Assembly (NCBI RefSeq): GCF_010894435.1
Contig: NZ_JAAIXZ010000019.1
Span: 62,001-126,000, forward strand
DNA from: Pyxidicoccus trucidator
GTDB taxonomy: Bacteria; Myxococcota; Myxococcia; Myxococcales; Myxococcaceae
DNA length: 64,000 nt
Direction: 5' to 3'
Part shown: positions 8,748-17,115 of the stretch, one piece after another
How the letters are laid out: each line of letters starts with the position of its first letter
Numbering within the stretch: position 1 is the stretch's first letter
Notes under the pieces: model-generated
The model's database searches: none
Seen by the model: the letters and a program-made list of their open reading frames with translations, nothing else
What the model was told of the DNA's origin: nothing
Made by a program: the position numbers and the translations under genes

Positions 8748-9809
8748 GGAGGCGTGGGCAAGACGACGACCGCCGCCGCCCTGGGTGTCGCCGCCGCGCG
8801 CGCCGGACGCCGCGTCCTGGTGCTCACCATCGACCCCGCGCGCCGGCTCGCCGAGGCGATGGGCCTGCCGGAGAACGGCCCCGAGCCCACCACCGTCTCC
8901 CCCGAGCGCCTCTTCGCGGACGGCGCCTCCGGCCCGGGCCGGCTGGACGTGTGGATGCTCGAGCCGGGCGTCGTCTTCGAGCGCATGATTCACCGCCTCG
9001 CCCCCTCCCCCGAGGCGGCGCGCGCGATTGTCGAGCACCGCCTCTACCGCTTCCTCTCCGAGCTGGTCGCCGGCGTGCAGGAGTACGCCGCCACCGAGGC
9101 GCTGGACGACTTCCTCACCAGTGACCGCTACGAGCTCATCGTCCTCGACACGCCGCCCAGCCGACATGCGCTGGACTTCCTCGATGCCCCGGGGCGCCTG
9201 TCGCGCTTCCTCGATGAGCGCATCGTGGCCCTCTTCGGCCCGGAGGAGTCCTCGCGCCGCGGCCGGTTATGGCAGGGCGCGCAGGCGCTGGTGGGCCGCG
9301 TGCTGGACGGAGTGTTCGGCGCGGGCTTCGCGGGCGAGATGCGCGGCTTCGTCGGCGCCTTCGGTGGCCTCTTCGCCGGCATCCGCCTGCACACGGAGCG
9401 GCTGCGCGCGCGGCTCGCGTCACCCGACGCGGCCTTCCTGCTGGTGACGTCGCCCGAGTCCGCCGCGCTGCGCGAATCCGCCTTCTTCCGAGACACCCTC
9501 CTGGAGCGCGGCCTCCCCTTCGCCGGCTATGTGCTCAACCGGAGCTGGGCGCGTGACGACGCGCTCGCACACCCCGAGGCCCTGCTGGAGCACGTGGGCG
9601 AAGACGCGCACGCGGAGCACGGCGTGGCCGCCCTGTCGCGCCTCGCCGCCACGGAGCACGCACGCGCCGAGTCCCACCGCACCCTGCTCGCGCGACTCTC
9701 CGAGCACCTTCCCGCCGGCGCCTTCGCCGTCGCGGCTCCGGACGCTGGAGCGGAACTGGAAGAGTTCAGCGGGCTCGTACGACTGGGCGACGCGCTCGCG
9801 GTGGGATGA
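8685..9809 (+). CDS. ArsA/GET3-family ATPase, second copy
   Basis: This encodes 374 residues from the GTG that overlaps the preceding stop. The frame is open further upstream, but that part only duplicates the first gene and the minigene. Canonical family features are present: CGAGGVGKTTT P-loop at about residues 17-27, the TIDPARRLA segment, the switch-like LDTPPSRHALDFLD, and a helical insertion that in homologues forms the client- or metal-binding face. With the first copy it may form a heterodimer. The substrate is unknown and no tail-anchor or arsenite partner is visible. Confidence 0.88.
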   Translation: MSTRNLRQLLQDKRVLVLCGAGGVGKTTTAAALGVAAARAGRRVLVLTIDPARRLAEAMGLPENGPEPTTVSPERLFADGASGPGRLDVWMLEPGVVFERMIHRLAPSPEAARAIVEHRLYRFLSELVAGVQEYAATEALDDFLTSDRYELIVLDTPPSRHALDFLDAPGRLSRFLDERIVALFGPEESSRRGRLWQGAQALVGRVLDGVFGAGFAGEMRGFVGAFGGLFAGIRLHTERLRARLASPDAAFLLVTSPESAALRESAFFRDTLLERGLPFAGYVLNRSWARDDALAHPEALLEHVGEDAHAEHGVAALSRLAATEHARAESHRTLLARLSEHLPAGAFAVAAPDAGAELEEFSGLVRLGDALAVG

Positions 9810-9900
9810 GCCCCTCCTTTCGGCGGTCAGCCTCCGTGCGTACGCTGTGTCGTGCCGGTCGCATCAGCGGCCGGCATTCCCCCCACACAGGAGCCACACG

Positions 9901-10086
9901 ATGAAGACGACCAAGATGAAGACCATCAAGGAGCTGTTCGTGAAGGACCTGGCGCGCGTTCAGGGCGGTCAGGGCACCACGCCCACGACCCCCACCACCT
10001 CCTCCGACACGCTGACGTGTAACGCCCAGAAGCCCGAGACCACGCAGGCGTGCTGCGAGGAGGCGAACGACAACTGCTGTTTCTGA
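9901..10086 (+). CDS. Double-glycine-leader, Cys-rich small peptide 1 (RiPP-like precursor)
   Basis: This encodes 61 residues from an ATG with an AGGAG site. The N-terminus (KTIKELFVKDLARVQGG) looks like a double-glycine leader of bacteriocin or peptide precursors. The remaining 36 or so residues are Thr/Pro-rich, then end in C-x10-CC-x6-CC. It has a nearly identical leader to the peptide at 10299, with a diverged core, which is the pattern expected of RiPP precursor paralogues. No modifying enzyme, peptidase or ABC exporter is adjacent. It has its own U-tract terminator. Confidence 0.75.
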   Translation: MKTTKMKTIKELFVKDLARVQGGQGTTPTTPTTSSDTLTCNAQKPETTQACCEEANDNCCF

Positions 10087-10113
10087 GCGCCGTCTCTCGC
10101 CGTGGCTGAACCC

Positions 10114-10146
10114 GCGCGTGTCCTCACCCGAGGGCACGCGCTTTTT
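10114..10146 (+). terminator. Rho-independent terminator of peptide gene 1
   Basis: A 12-bp stem (10114-10125 with 10130-10141, one G-U pair) and a 4-base loop are followed by TTTTT at 10142-10146. Its sequence closely matches the terminator behind peptide gene 2, so gene and terminator were duplicated together. Confidence 0.88.
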
Positions 10147-10210
10147 CATGTCTCATCCCTCATACGCGCTGTCTCACACCACCCATGCTGGCAGCACGGA
10201 ACGACCCGAA

Positions 10211-10235
10211 AATTCGAGTGAATACGTATCGAATT
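10211..10235. promoter_or_regulatory. AT-rich inverted repeat upstream of peptide gene 2
   Basis: AATTCGA (10211-10217) and TCGAATT (10229-10235) form a perfect 7-bp dyad with an 11-base spacer in an island of low GC. It lies 64 bases before the ATG. It is absent upstream of peptide gene 1, so the two may be regulated differently. The role as operator or promoter is inferred. Confidence 0.45.
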
Positions 10236-10298
10236 CATCACGCCGCCGACCGCGAGCGCGGTTCGCCGGCACCCAGACCCACGGAGGGGGAGCACACC

Positions 10299-10472
10299 AT
10301 GAAGACCACCAAGACGAAGACCATCAAGGAGCTGTTCGTGAAGGACCTGGCCCGCGTTCAGGGCGGTCAGGGTGCCGGCGACACGTGTGAGCCGCCCCAC
10401 AAGCCCATGCCGCCGAACACCACCCTCGCGTGCTGCGAGGAGGCGGACGACGGCTGCTGCGTGGTGGAGTGA
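10299..10472 (+). CDS. Double-glycine-leader, Cys-rich small peptide 2 (RiPP-like precursor)
   Basis: This encodes 57 residues from an ATG preceded by GGAGGGGG. The leader through VQGGQG is almost identical to that of the gene at 9901. The core differs (CEPPHKPMPPNTTLACC) but keeps CC-x6-CC at the end, giving a C-x14-CC-x6-CC arrangement. The strong conservation of leader and cysteine spacing against a variable middle suggests secretion and either disulfides or thioether/metal chemistry. No partner enzyme lies within the neighbouring genes. Confidence 0.75.
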   Translation: MKTTKTKTIKELFVKDLARVQGGQGAGDTCEPPHKPMPPNTTLACCEEADDGCCVVE

Positions 10473-10831
10473 GTCCGGCCCACGGACGGGGCGGACAGGG
10501 CGGGCTCCGCTTTCGGGGGAGAGCGCGCTGACGCAGGGGAGAGCTTCGCCCTTCCGCCCCATCCCTGGGTTGGAGACAGAATCTCCACACGAGGCGCGTG
10601 CCCTCCACCCGGGGGCACGCGCTTTGTCTTTCCACGCCCGGCCCGCGCCCGCGTCAGTCCGCGGTCAGTGTCGGCCACGCGGCAGCATCGATGTCCGCTC
10701 GAGGGCGGCCTGCCTGCTCGCTCGCCGGGGAGAGGACAGTCCCCACGAGGCCCCGGCCGGGAACCCTTGGAGACCCGCCAGCTCGTCGCCACCCTTCCTG
10801 CCCCAACCCTGAACTCGCTGGAGGCAGCGTC
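10473..10831 (+). terminator. Intergenic region with terminator of peptide gene 2
   Basis: The supported element is the hairpin GCGCGTGCCC (10594-10603) with GGGCACGCGC (10613-10622), followed by TTTGTCTTT (10623-10631), a good intrinsic terminator about 120 bases after the stop. The rest, to the CBS gene start, holds no gene I can support. GGAGG at about 10820 is the ribosome site of the next gene. Confidence 0.7.
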
Positions 10832-11959
10832 ATGGCCCGAACCCTGGACAACGGCAAGGACGACACCCGCAACGCGCAGCGCAACCCGCCCCCGGAGCCC
10901 GGCACGTACCGGAGCCCCGACGTGGCGCCGCCCGGCTCGCGCGAGCGCGGTGAGTCCGACCTCACCGGGTGGAATCCCGCCCGCGACGAGGAGGCCTCCG
11001 CGCGCCAGGGCCGCTTCCACCGCGCCGCGTCCCTGCGCATGGCCCAGCCCCGCACCAACGTGGACGACGGCGCCGGCTTTGGCACCCAGCGCACCGGCAT
11101 GATGAACATGGACGACCGCGACGCCGCCTGGGAGGGCGCCGAGTACGGCACCGGCCCCTACGGCCGCGACAACCGCGATGGCCGCAGCGCCACCGGCCGC
11201 GGAGACCGTCGCGACATGGGCATGCAAGAGAACGAGCTGCCCCCGCAGCGCGCGGACTACCGCCCGTGGAACCGCCACGGCTACGGCGGCGAGGAGCCCC
11301 GCGAGACGCAAGGCCCTCGCACGGAGCCGTACCGGGATGAGCACTCGCGCTCCCACTACCGCGAGGAGCGCCAGCGCACGGAGGAGCGCCAGCGCATGGG
11401 CGACCGCATGCGCGAGGACCGCAGCCAGTTCTACACCGCCAGCCCCAGCGGTCGCCCAAGCACGGGCACGGGGACGGACACCGGCACCGGGCGCCGCCGC
11501 TGGCAGCGCGAGCCGCTCACCGCGCGCGAGGTGATGACGCGCAGCGTCCGCACCGCGCGGCTCGACAGTCCCGTGCGCGACGTCGCTCAAATCATGAAGG
11601 ACGAGGACTGCGGCGTCGTCCCCATCGTCAACGAGCGGGGCAGCCTGGTGGGCATCGTCACCGACCGAGACCTGGTGGTGCGCGGCTTCACTGGAGGCAA
11701 GTCGCCCGAGCAGCTCCGCGTCTCTGACGTCATGACGGATGACGTGGAGGCCGTGCTGCCCGACGAGAACATCCACGACGTCATCGCGCTGATGGGCCGC
11801 AAGCAGATTCGCCGCATCCCCGTGGTGGAGCGGGATGACCGCGTCGTCGGCATCATCTCCATGGGCGACATCGCCAACCGCGCCGACTACGACGAGGAGC
11901 TCCAGGAGGCGCTGGACCGCGTCTCGTCCAAGCGCTCCTTCTGGAGCCGGCTCAGCTAG
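10832..11959 (+). CDS. CBS-domain pair protein with long disordered N-terminus
   Basis: This encodes 375 residues from the ATG with a GGAGG site; the frame upstream is not convincing. Residues 1-225 are highly charged and rich in Arg, Gly, Asp and Tyr with many RDD/RED motifs, and are predicted to be disordered. Residues about 230-350 are two CBS modules (AREVMTRSVRTARLDS, VVPIVNERGSLVGIVTDRDL, then VSDVMTDDVEAVLPDE, IRRIPVVERDDRVVGIIS). CBS pairs sense adenosyl nucleotides. Here the effector partner would be the N-terminal tail or another protein. Confidence 0.88.
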   Translation: MARTLDNGKDDTRNAQRNPPPEPGTYRSPDVAPPGSRERGESDLTGWNPARDEEASARQGRFHRAASLRMAQPRTNVDDGAGFGTQRTGMMNMDDRDAAWEGAEYGTGPYGRDNRDGRSATGRGDRRDMGMQENELPPQRADYRPWNRHGYGGEEPRETQGPRTEPYRDEHSRSHYREERQRTEERQRMGDRMREDRSQFYTASPSGRPSTGTGTDTGTGRRRWQREPLTAREVMTRSVRTARLDSPVRDVAQIMKDEDCGVVPIVNERGSLVGIVTDRDLVVRGFTGGKSPEQLRVSDVMTDDVEAVLPDENIHDVIALMGRKQIRRIPVVERDDRVVGIISMGDIANRADYDEELQEALDRVSSKRSFWSRLS

Positions 11960-11973
11960 CCAGCATGCGGGAG

Positions 11974-11993
11974 GGAGGGGCCAGCGCCCCTCC
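11974..11993. terminator. Convergent-gene hairpin
   Basis: GGAGGGG (11974-11980) pairs with CCCCTCC (11987-11993) around a 6-base loop in the 49-base gap between the CBS gene and the convergent Rieske gene. It is probably a shared terminator. Confidence 0.5.
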
Positions 11994-12008
11994 CCGCCCC
12001 GCAGGGAC

Positions 12009-12827
12009 TTACTGCACGCCGTTGACGATGACGGCGTCGGGCGTCTCGGACACGGTGAACCTCTTGAGGGGCAGCGTGGCCGGCTCCCGCGTCACCTCGC
12101 CCTGCAGGGTGAAGGTGGAGGCGTGGCAGGGGCAGAACAGGTCCTTCTCCTGCGCGCGGAACTCCACCTCGCACTGCTGGTGGGTGCAGATGGAGTCCAC
12201 CGCCGACAGCGTCCCGTCATCCTGCCGGAAGATGAAGATGCGCAGGCCGTAGCCGGTGGGCACGCCCGTCACCGCGCCGCCGTTGTTGCGCAGGTCCGGG
12301 AACTGGCTGAAGGGCAGCGTCACCTGCCCGTTCACCGCGGCCGGGAAGTTGTCCTCACCCGCGCGCAGGTTGATGCTCACCACGCGGGTGCCCGGGTTGT
12401 AGTCCGTCTTGAACGAGCGCAGCCCCACCGTGGCCGGCCGCTGCAGCACCGCGCCATCCGTCGGGCTGAAGCGCGACAGGTGGCACGGGCACACCACGTC
12501 CTTGCCGTCGAAGCCCAGCGGGCAGGCCACGTGCGTGCAGATGGAGGACACGGTGGAGAAGTCGTCCCGCCCGCCCTCGCTCTTGGTGTGCACCACCAGC
12601 AGGGGCACCGCCTCGCCCGGCACGCGCACGGTAATCGCGCCGCCCACCGGCTCCAGGTCCGGGTAGCGCGACACCAGCAGGTCCACCGTGCCGGCGGAGC
12701 TCGCCGTCACGTCCGTCACCGGCGCGGGGTTGATGTCCGGCGCGCACCCCGGCAACGCCGTGGCCGCCGCTCCCGCCGCGCCCGTACCCAGCACTCCCTT
12801 GAGGAACCCTCGACGCGACGTGCTCAC
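12009..12827 (-). CDS. Tat-exported protein with two Rieske [2Fe-2S] domains
   Basis: This encodes 272 residues. The N-terminus MSTSRRGFLKG is a twin-arginine signal, followed by an Ala/Gly-rich segment. There are two complete Rieske cluster sites: CTHVAC...CPCH at about residue 100 and CTHQQC...CPCH at about residue 210. Each has the extra cysteine pair that forms a disulfide in bc1/b6f-type Rieske proteins. Ordinary Rieske proteins carry one cluster, so this may be a two-cluster electron conduit at the outer face of the inner membrane. Its GTG start overlaps the YceI stop (GTGA), placing it last in a three-gene redox operon. Confidence 0.88.
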   Translation of the reverse strand: MSTSRRGFLKGVLGTGAAGAAATALPGCAPDINPAPVTDVTASSAGTVDLLVSRYPDLEPVGGAITVRVPGEAVPLLVVHTKSEGGRDDFSTVSSICTHVACPLGFDGKDVVCPCHLSRFSPTDGAVLQRPATVGLRSFKTDYNPGTRVVSINLRAGEDNFPAAVNGQVTLPFSQFPDLRNNGGAVTGVPTGYGLRIFIFRQDDGTLSAVDSICTHQQCEVEFRAQEKDLFCPCHASTFTLQGEVTREPATLPLKRFTVSETPDAVIVNGVQ

Positions 12828-13426
12828 GCCCCCTCCACCACGAAGACCAGCTTCGGCTCCAGCACCAGCTTGTCGTCCACCTTCTTCATCAGCAGTGACG
12901 GCCGCTCCACCTTGTGGCCCTCCAGGCTGACGTTGAAGTTCCCCGTGGCGGTGGCCTCCTTCTCGGAGGTGAACTGCACCGTCATGGGCACCTTCACGTC
13001 CTGCGTCACGCCGTGGAAGGTGAGCTTGCCCTCGAGGGTGACGTTCATCGTCGCCGGGAAGCTGGTTGGCGGCTTCACACCGTAGGCCTTGCCCTTGAAC
13101 TCGACGAGGGGGTACTTCGCCGCCTCCGTCGCCTCCTGCATGTGCGCGTCGCGGTTGGAGTTCTCCGAGTCGAAGTCCTTCACCTTGGCGCGTACCTGCA
13201 CCTGCAGCGTGTCGTCGGACAAGAACGCGGCGCCGCCGTCGCTGGGCGGCGCCTTGCCCACCACCTCGTGCAGCGGGTGGTGCAGCTTGTAGGTGAGCGA
13301 GCTGGCGTCCAGCTTCACCGAGTATTTGCGCACCAGCTTTGGCTTTGGTGCCGGTGCCGGCGCCTGCGCGGCGGCGGGCAGCGCGAGCAGCAGGGTGGCG
13401 AGCAGGGCAAGTCGTCGAGCAATCAC
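12824..13426 (-). CDS. YceI-family periplasmic protein
   Basis: This encodes 200 residues from a GTG with GGAGG 7 bases upstream. A signal peptide (LLALPAAAQA) is followed by a YceI-type lipocalin-like domain: SSLTYKLHHPLHEVVG, then DFDSENSNRDAHMQEATEAAKYPLVEF and TFHGVTQDVKVPM. Family members bind polyisoprenoids or quinone-like lipids in the periplasm. In E. coli yceI lies beside the b561-type gene yceJ. The same pairing here (b561-like gene 63 bases upstream) suggests a quinone-linked redox role together with the Rieske protein. Confidence 0.9.
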   Translation of the reverse strand: MIARRLALLATLLLALPAAAQAPAPAPKPKLVRKYSVKLDASSLTYKLHHPLHEVVGKAPPSDGGAAFLSDDTLQVQVRAKVKDFDSENSNRDAHMQEATEAAKYPLVEFKGKAYGVKPPTSFPATMNVTLEGKLTFHGVTQDVKVPMTVQFTSEKEATATGNFNVSLEGHKVERPSLLMKKVDDKLVLEPKLVFVVEGA

Positions 13427-13489
13427 ATCAACCTCCAGGAAACTCCGGTCAGGACCTTGCGAAGCCGAACGGCGGCGGCGCGAAAAGAT

Positions 13490-14314
13490 TCAGAAGAACA
13501 GCGTGAGCACACCCGCCGACACCGCACCCAGCGTCGTGTAACCGACCACCTGATGCGCGGTGGCCAGGTCCCGCTCCGACAGCCGGCCATACCGGTTGGT
13601 GGCCATGATGCCGAGGAGGACCTGCGCCACCATTCCCACGGTGGCGACCGTCATGAAGATTTTGTGGAGCGTGACGGTGTCCCACTGGAACTCCTTCTCG
13701 AAGGGCTCGGGGGCGAGCACCCCCAGCATCCCCACGGTGGCGAAAATCGCCGCGGTGCCGATGGCGAGCCCCCGGTGCAGGCCCAGCAGGTTGCGGTCAT
13801 CCCCGCCGCCGCGGAACGAGTCGTTGAACTGGAGCTGCCCCACCACGGTGGTGGCGGCCAGTCCTCCCACGAGCGCGAAGCCCAGCCCCTGGTGCAGCTT
13901 GAGCATGGTGCGGCGCCGGCTGATGCTCTTCTCCAGCTCCGGGTCCACCTCCGCGGCGGCGGCCGTCTCCATGGGCTCCAGCAGGTCGAAGTCCATCGAG
14001 TCCGGGTCCGTCGTCGGCGTCTGGGCGGGCGGCTCCTGCTTCGGCGCGTCCTGGGCGAGCGGCTCCTGCTTCGGCGCGGCCTCCATGGGCTGGGCGGGCT
14101 GCATGGGCTCGGCCGGGGTGGCGGGCGCGGCCTGCTCCTCGTCCATGGAGGGCGCCGGAACTGGCTGGGGCGCGGGCCGCGAGCGCTTGCTCTTCGTGGC
14201 CTTCTTCTTCTTGGTGGCCTGACTCCACAGGGTGGGCTCGGTGCTGGCCTGGGCCCAGGCGGTGGAGGTGGACAGCAGCGACAGGATGACGACGTAGGCG
14301 ATGAGGCGGGTCAT
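13490..14314 (-). CDS. Four-helix membrane protein, cytochrome b561-like
   Basis: This encodes 274 residues. It has a signal peptide (STSTAWAQA), then a long Pro/Ala/Glu/Gln linker with KQEPxAQ repeats (about 30-125). About four hydrophobic helices occupy residues 140-274, each preceded or entered by a histidine: KLHQGLG, GLHRGLA, TLHKIFM and TAHQVVGY. Four helix-borne histidines fit a b561-like diheme core, although I cannot confirm heme binding. It is the first gene of the operon with YceI and the tandem-Rieske protein. Confidence 0.7.
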   Translation of the reverse strand: MTRLIAYVVILSLLSTSTAWAQASTEPTLWSQATKKKKATKSKRSRPAPQPVPAPSMDEEQAAPATPAEPMQPAQPMEAAPKQEPLAQDAPKQEPPAQTPTTDPDSMDFDLLEPMETAAAAEVDPELEKSISRRRTMLKLHQGLGFALVGGLAATTVVGQLQFNDSFRGGGDDRNLLGLHRGLAIGTAAIFATVGMLGVLAPEPFEKEFQWDTVTLHKIFMTVATVGMVAQVLLGIMATNRYGRLSERDLATAHQVVGYTTLGAVSAGVLTLFF

Positions 14315-14791
14315 CAGTTGTTTCCGTATGAGCGCAAGTCAGGCAGCCGGGTTCCGGCGGGAAGGATGGGGGCTCCCGGGCACATCACGTCCTCCGCTGC
14401 CCCGGCGTCCCGGGGCTGGGTCGCAGGTTACCCCGAGACTGTGGGGCAGGGCGATGTCGGAAAAGCGACGTCATGGACATCACACGTGAGGGGCGGCCTC
14501 GAGGGACGGGCGCATGGGCTCCCTGCCAGTGAGTGCCCCGGCGCGCCGGCTCCGGGACCGCGCGAACGACGGTAGCGCCCCGCCACGCCAGACGAAAGCT
14601 GCATGAGAGTCACGACTGTCTGTCGGGCACCGGGACCGTACTTCGGTCCATACCGCGCTTCCCGGGGTGTTCACTGACCACGGCGGGACTGACTTGCGCA
14701 GGACAGTCATCGCGTCCGGGGCCGGAAATTCGGCTCCGCCTGCGTTTCAGTAGACCCGTGCACCGCGCCCCATGCGCGGTGGGCATCGCGT
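14315..14791. promoter_or_regulatory. Divergent intergenic region, 477 bases
   Basis: It separates the redox operon from a histidine kinase gene and must hold both promoters. The clearest element is the dyad GGACCG (14633-14638) and CGGTCC (14644-14649). I see no gene or RNA in it. Confidence 0.35.
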
Positions 14792-16603
14792 ATGGAGAAG
14801 CGCTGGCAGGGCACGCTGTTGGAGTTCCCGACCCATGAGCGCCGAGCCAGCGCCCGGGCGGAGCTCGCCACCGCGCGCATGCAGAGCCTCCAGGCCCTCA
14901 CGCTCGCCCTGTCCGCGGCCCTCACGCCCCGGGACGTGGCGAGCGCCGTGGTGAAGGAGGCCGCGCGCGCGCTCCCCGCGGACGCGGGCGCCCTCTTCCT
15001 CCTGGACTCCGCCGGCACCGCGCTGGAGCTGGTCCACACCGTGTCCTACGACGCCACCATGAAGGCCGCCTTCGCGCGGGTGCCGCTGACGGCGCGCACG
15101 CCCATGGCCGAGGCGGTGCGCGGCGGAGTGCCGGTGTGGCAGGAGGGTGCCACCGTGCTCGCGGAGGAGTACCCGGAGGTGGAGGCCCTCGTCCGCACCG
15201 TGTACACCGGGGACTTCTCCTCCGCGTCCCTGCCGCTGATGGCGCGCGGGCGCGTGGTGGGGGTGCTGGCGCTCACCTGGCTGTGCGCGCGGGGCTTCGA
15301 CACCGAGGAGCGCGCCTTCCTGGACATGCTGGCGCAGCAGGCCGCCATGGCGCTGGAGCGGGCCCGGCTGCTCGCCGCCGAGCGCCGCCAGGCCGAGCGC
15401 GCCGGCCTGCTCCAGCACGCCACCGCCACGCTGGCCACGTCCCTGGACGTGGGGCAGACGCTGCGCGGAGTGGCCCTGGCGCTGGTGCCCTCGCTGGGCG
15501 ACTTCTGCATCATCGACGTGCGCGGGCCGGACCAGGAGGTGCGCCGCACCTTCCACGCCCTCTCCCCCGAGTCCGCCGCCCGGCTCGCCGCCAGCCGCGC
15601 CCACCCGGCTGACACCGCGGACGGCTCCGGCTGGGCGCTCGACTCAGGGCAGCCCGCCTTCCACCCCCGCGTGGACGCCGCGTGGGTGGAGCACCATGCG
15701 GGCGGCGAGGCCCAGCGCGCGCTGCTCCACGCGCTGGCGCCGTGCTCGTGGCTGTCGGTGCCATTGATGACGCCGGAGGGCGTGCTGGGCGCGCTGACGC
15801 TGGGCCACTCGCTGTCCGGGCGTCACCACACGGAGGAGGACCTCGCGCTCGCGCTGGAGCTGGCCCGCCGCGCCACCGCGGCCGTGCAGAACGCGCACCT
15901 CTTCCACCAGACGCAGCAGGCGCTGCGGCTGAGGGACGACTTCCTCGCCATCGCCAGCCATGAGCTGAACACGCCGCTGACGTCCCTCAAGCTGCAGCTG
16001 GCGCGCCTGCAGCGGGGCCCGGCGGACGAGGACGTGCGCACGCGCGCCTCGGCGGCCGTGCAGCAGGTGGACCGGCTGGGCCGGCTGGTGCGAGAGCTGT
16101 TGGAGGTGTCCCGCCTGTCCGAGGGCCGGCTGCACCTGGACCCGGAGCCGATGGACCTGGTGGAGCTGTGCCGCGAGGTGCTGGGCCGCTTCGGCAACGA
16201 GATGGCTCGCTCGGGCACCGCCGTGCACCTGTACGCCCCGGAGGCCGTGCCCGGCCTGTGGGACTGCGCGCGCGTGGACGGCGTGGTGACGCACCTGGTG
16301 TCCAACGCGCTGAAGTACGGCCAGGGCCAGCCGGTGGAGCTGGAGGTAACGGGCACGCCGGACGACTTCGCGAGGCTGGTGGTGAGGGACAGGGGCATCG
16401 GGATTCCTCCCGAGCAGCAGGCCCACCTCTTCCAGCGCTTCGGGCGCGCGGTGCCCCTGCGCCACTACGGCGGCTTCGGGCTGGGGCTGTGGTTCTCCCG
16501 GCAGGTGGTGGAGGCCCACGGCGGGCGCATCCACCTGGAGAGCGCTCCGGGCGTGGGCACCACCGTCACCGTGGAGCTGCCACGCGCACCGGCCGGGAGC
16601 TGA
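14792..16603 (+). CDS. Cytoplasmic GAF-GAF histidine kinase
   Basis: This encodes 603 residues. No membrane segment was seen. Two GAF-like domains occupy about 25-195 and 205-365. A HisKA domain carries phospho-acceptor His in IASHELNTPLTSLK at about residue 388. A HATPase domain has N box HLVSNALKYG at about 505, G1 DRGIGIPPEQ and G2 GFGLGLWFSR. It is an orphan: no response regulator is adjacent. The signal is unknown, probably a small ligand or redox state bound by GAF. A 53-bp tandem repeat begins within its last codons. Confidence 0.93.
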   Translation: MEKRWQGTLLEFPTHERRASARAELATARMQSLQALTLALSAALTPRDVASAVVKEAARALPADAGALFLLDSAGTALELVHTVSYDATMKAAFARVPLTARTPMAEAVRGGVPVWQEGATVLAEEYPEVEALVRTVYTGDFSSASLPLMARGRVVGVLALTWLCARGFDTEERAFLDMLAQQAAMALERARLLAAERRQAERAGLLQHATATLATSLDVGQTLRGVALALVPSLGDFCIIDVRGPDQEVRRTFHALSPESAARLAASRAHPADTADGSGWALDSGQPAFHPRVDAAWVEHHAGGEAQRALLHALAPCSWLSVPLMTPEGVLGALTLGHSLSGRHHTEEDLALALELARRATAAVQNAHLFHQTQQALRLRDDFLAIASHELNTPLTSLKLQLARLQRGPADEDVRTRASAAVQQVDRLGRLVRELLEVSRLSEGRLHLDPEPMDLVELCREVLGRFGNEMARSGTAVHLYAPEAVPGLWDCARVDGVVTHLVSNALKYGQGQPVELEVTGTPDDFARLVVRDRGIGIPPEQQAHLFQRFGRAVPLRHYGGFGLGLWFSRQVVEAHGGRIHLESAPGVGTTVTVELPRAPAGS

Positions 16604-16696
16604 GGCGCGCGGCGCCCGGCACGGGGGGTGGACGGCTCACGCTGGCCGGGAGCTGAGACTCGCGGCGCCCGGCACAGGGGGTGGACGGCTCACGCC
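16591..16696 (+). repeat. 53-bp tandem duplication spanning two stop codons
   Basis: Bases 16591-16643 recur with few changes at 16644-16696, both starting GGCCGGGAGCTGAG. The first copy contains the kinase stop codon and the second contains the stop codon of the convergent SnoaL-like gene. The duplication therefore expanded the gap between convergent genes, or created part of one C-terminus. Confidence 0.85.
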
Positions 16697-17115
16697 GGCG
16701 TGGTGCTGGGGACCTCCGAGCGGGCCCCGGTGTTGTGGGCCAGCTCCTGACCGAGCGCGTGCGGGTCGAAGTACGCGTAGAACCGGCTGATGCGGTCGCC
16801 GTCCCACTCGAGGATGGAGACGCCCTCGTAGGCGATGGCCGAGCCGTTGTGCGCGGTGCCCTGCGTCTCCCACTCGAGGGCCACGCGGTCTCCAGCCTCA
16901 ATCATATTGCGGAAGGTGGACTTCACCTTGCCCAGCGTGCCCTTGTACTCCTTCCAGAACTGGCGCGCTCCAGCCGGGCCGGAGAAGACGCGGGGAGAGG
17001 CCGCGTTGCTCACCCGCGCGTCGTCACTGAAGAGGGACACGATGCCCTCCAGGTCGCCGTGCTCCTCCAGCTTCAACAGTGCGTCCACGAACCGCTGCGC
17101 TCGCTCCGTCGCCAT
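16690..17115 (-). CDS. SnoaL-like / NTF2-fold protein
   Basis: This encodes 141 residues. The pattern matches the NTF2-like cone-barrel family: RAQRFVDALLKLEEHGDLEGIVSLF, then FSGPAGARQFWKEYKGT, VALEWETQGT and AYEGVSILEWDGDRISRFYAYFDP. Members are small-molecule isomerases, hydrolases or binding proteins. No catalytic residue set identifies a substrate. The last codons lie within a tandem repeat, so the C-terminal tail may be recently altered. Confidence 0.85.
   Translation of the reverse strand: MATERAQRFVDALLKLEEHGDLEGIVSLFSDDARVSNAASPRVFSGPAGARQFWKEYKGTLGKVKSTFRNMIEAGDRVALEWETQGTAHNGSAIAYEGVSILEWDGDRISRFYAYFDPHALGQELAHNTGARSEVPSTTPA

Noticed and set aside
7664..9809. Arsenic-resistance operon
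   Set aside because: ArsA-type ATPases are present, but there is no ArsB, ArsC, ArsR or ArsD nearby, so the arsenite role is not supported.
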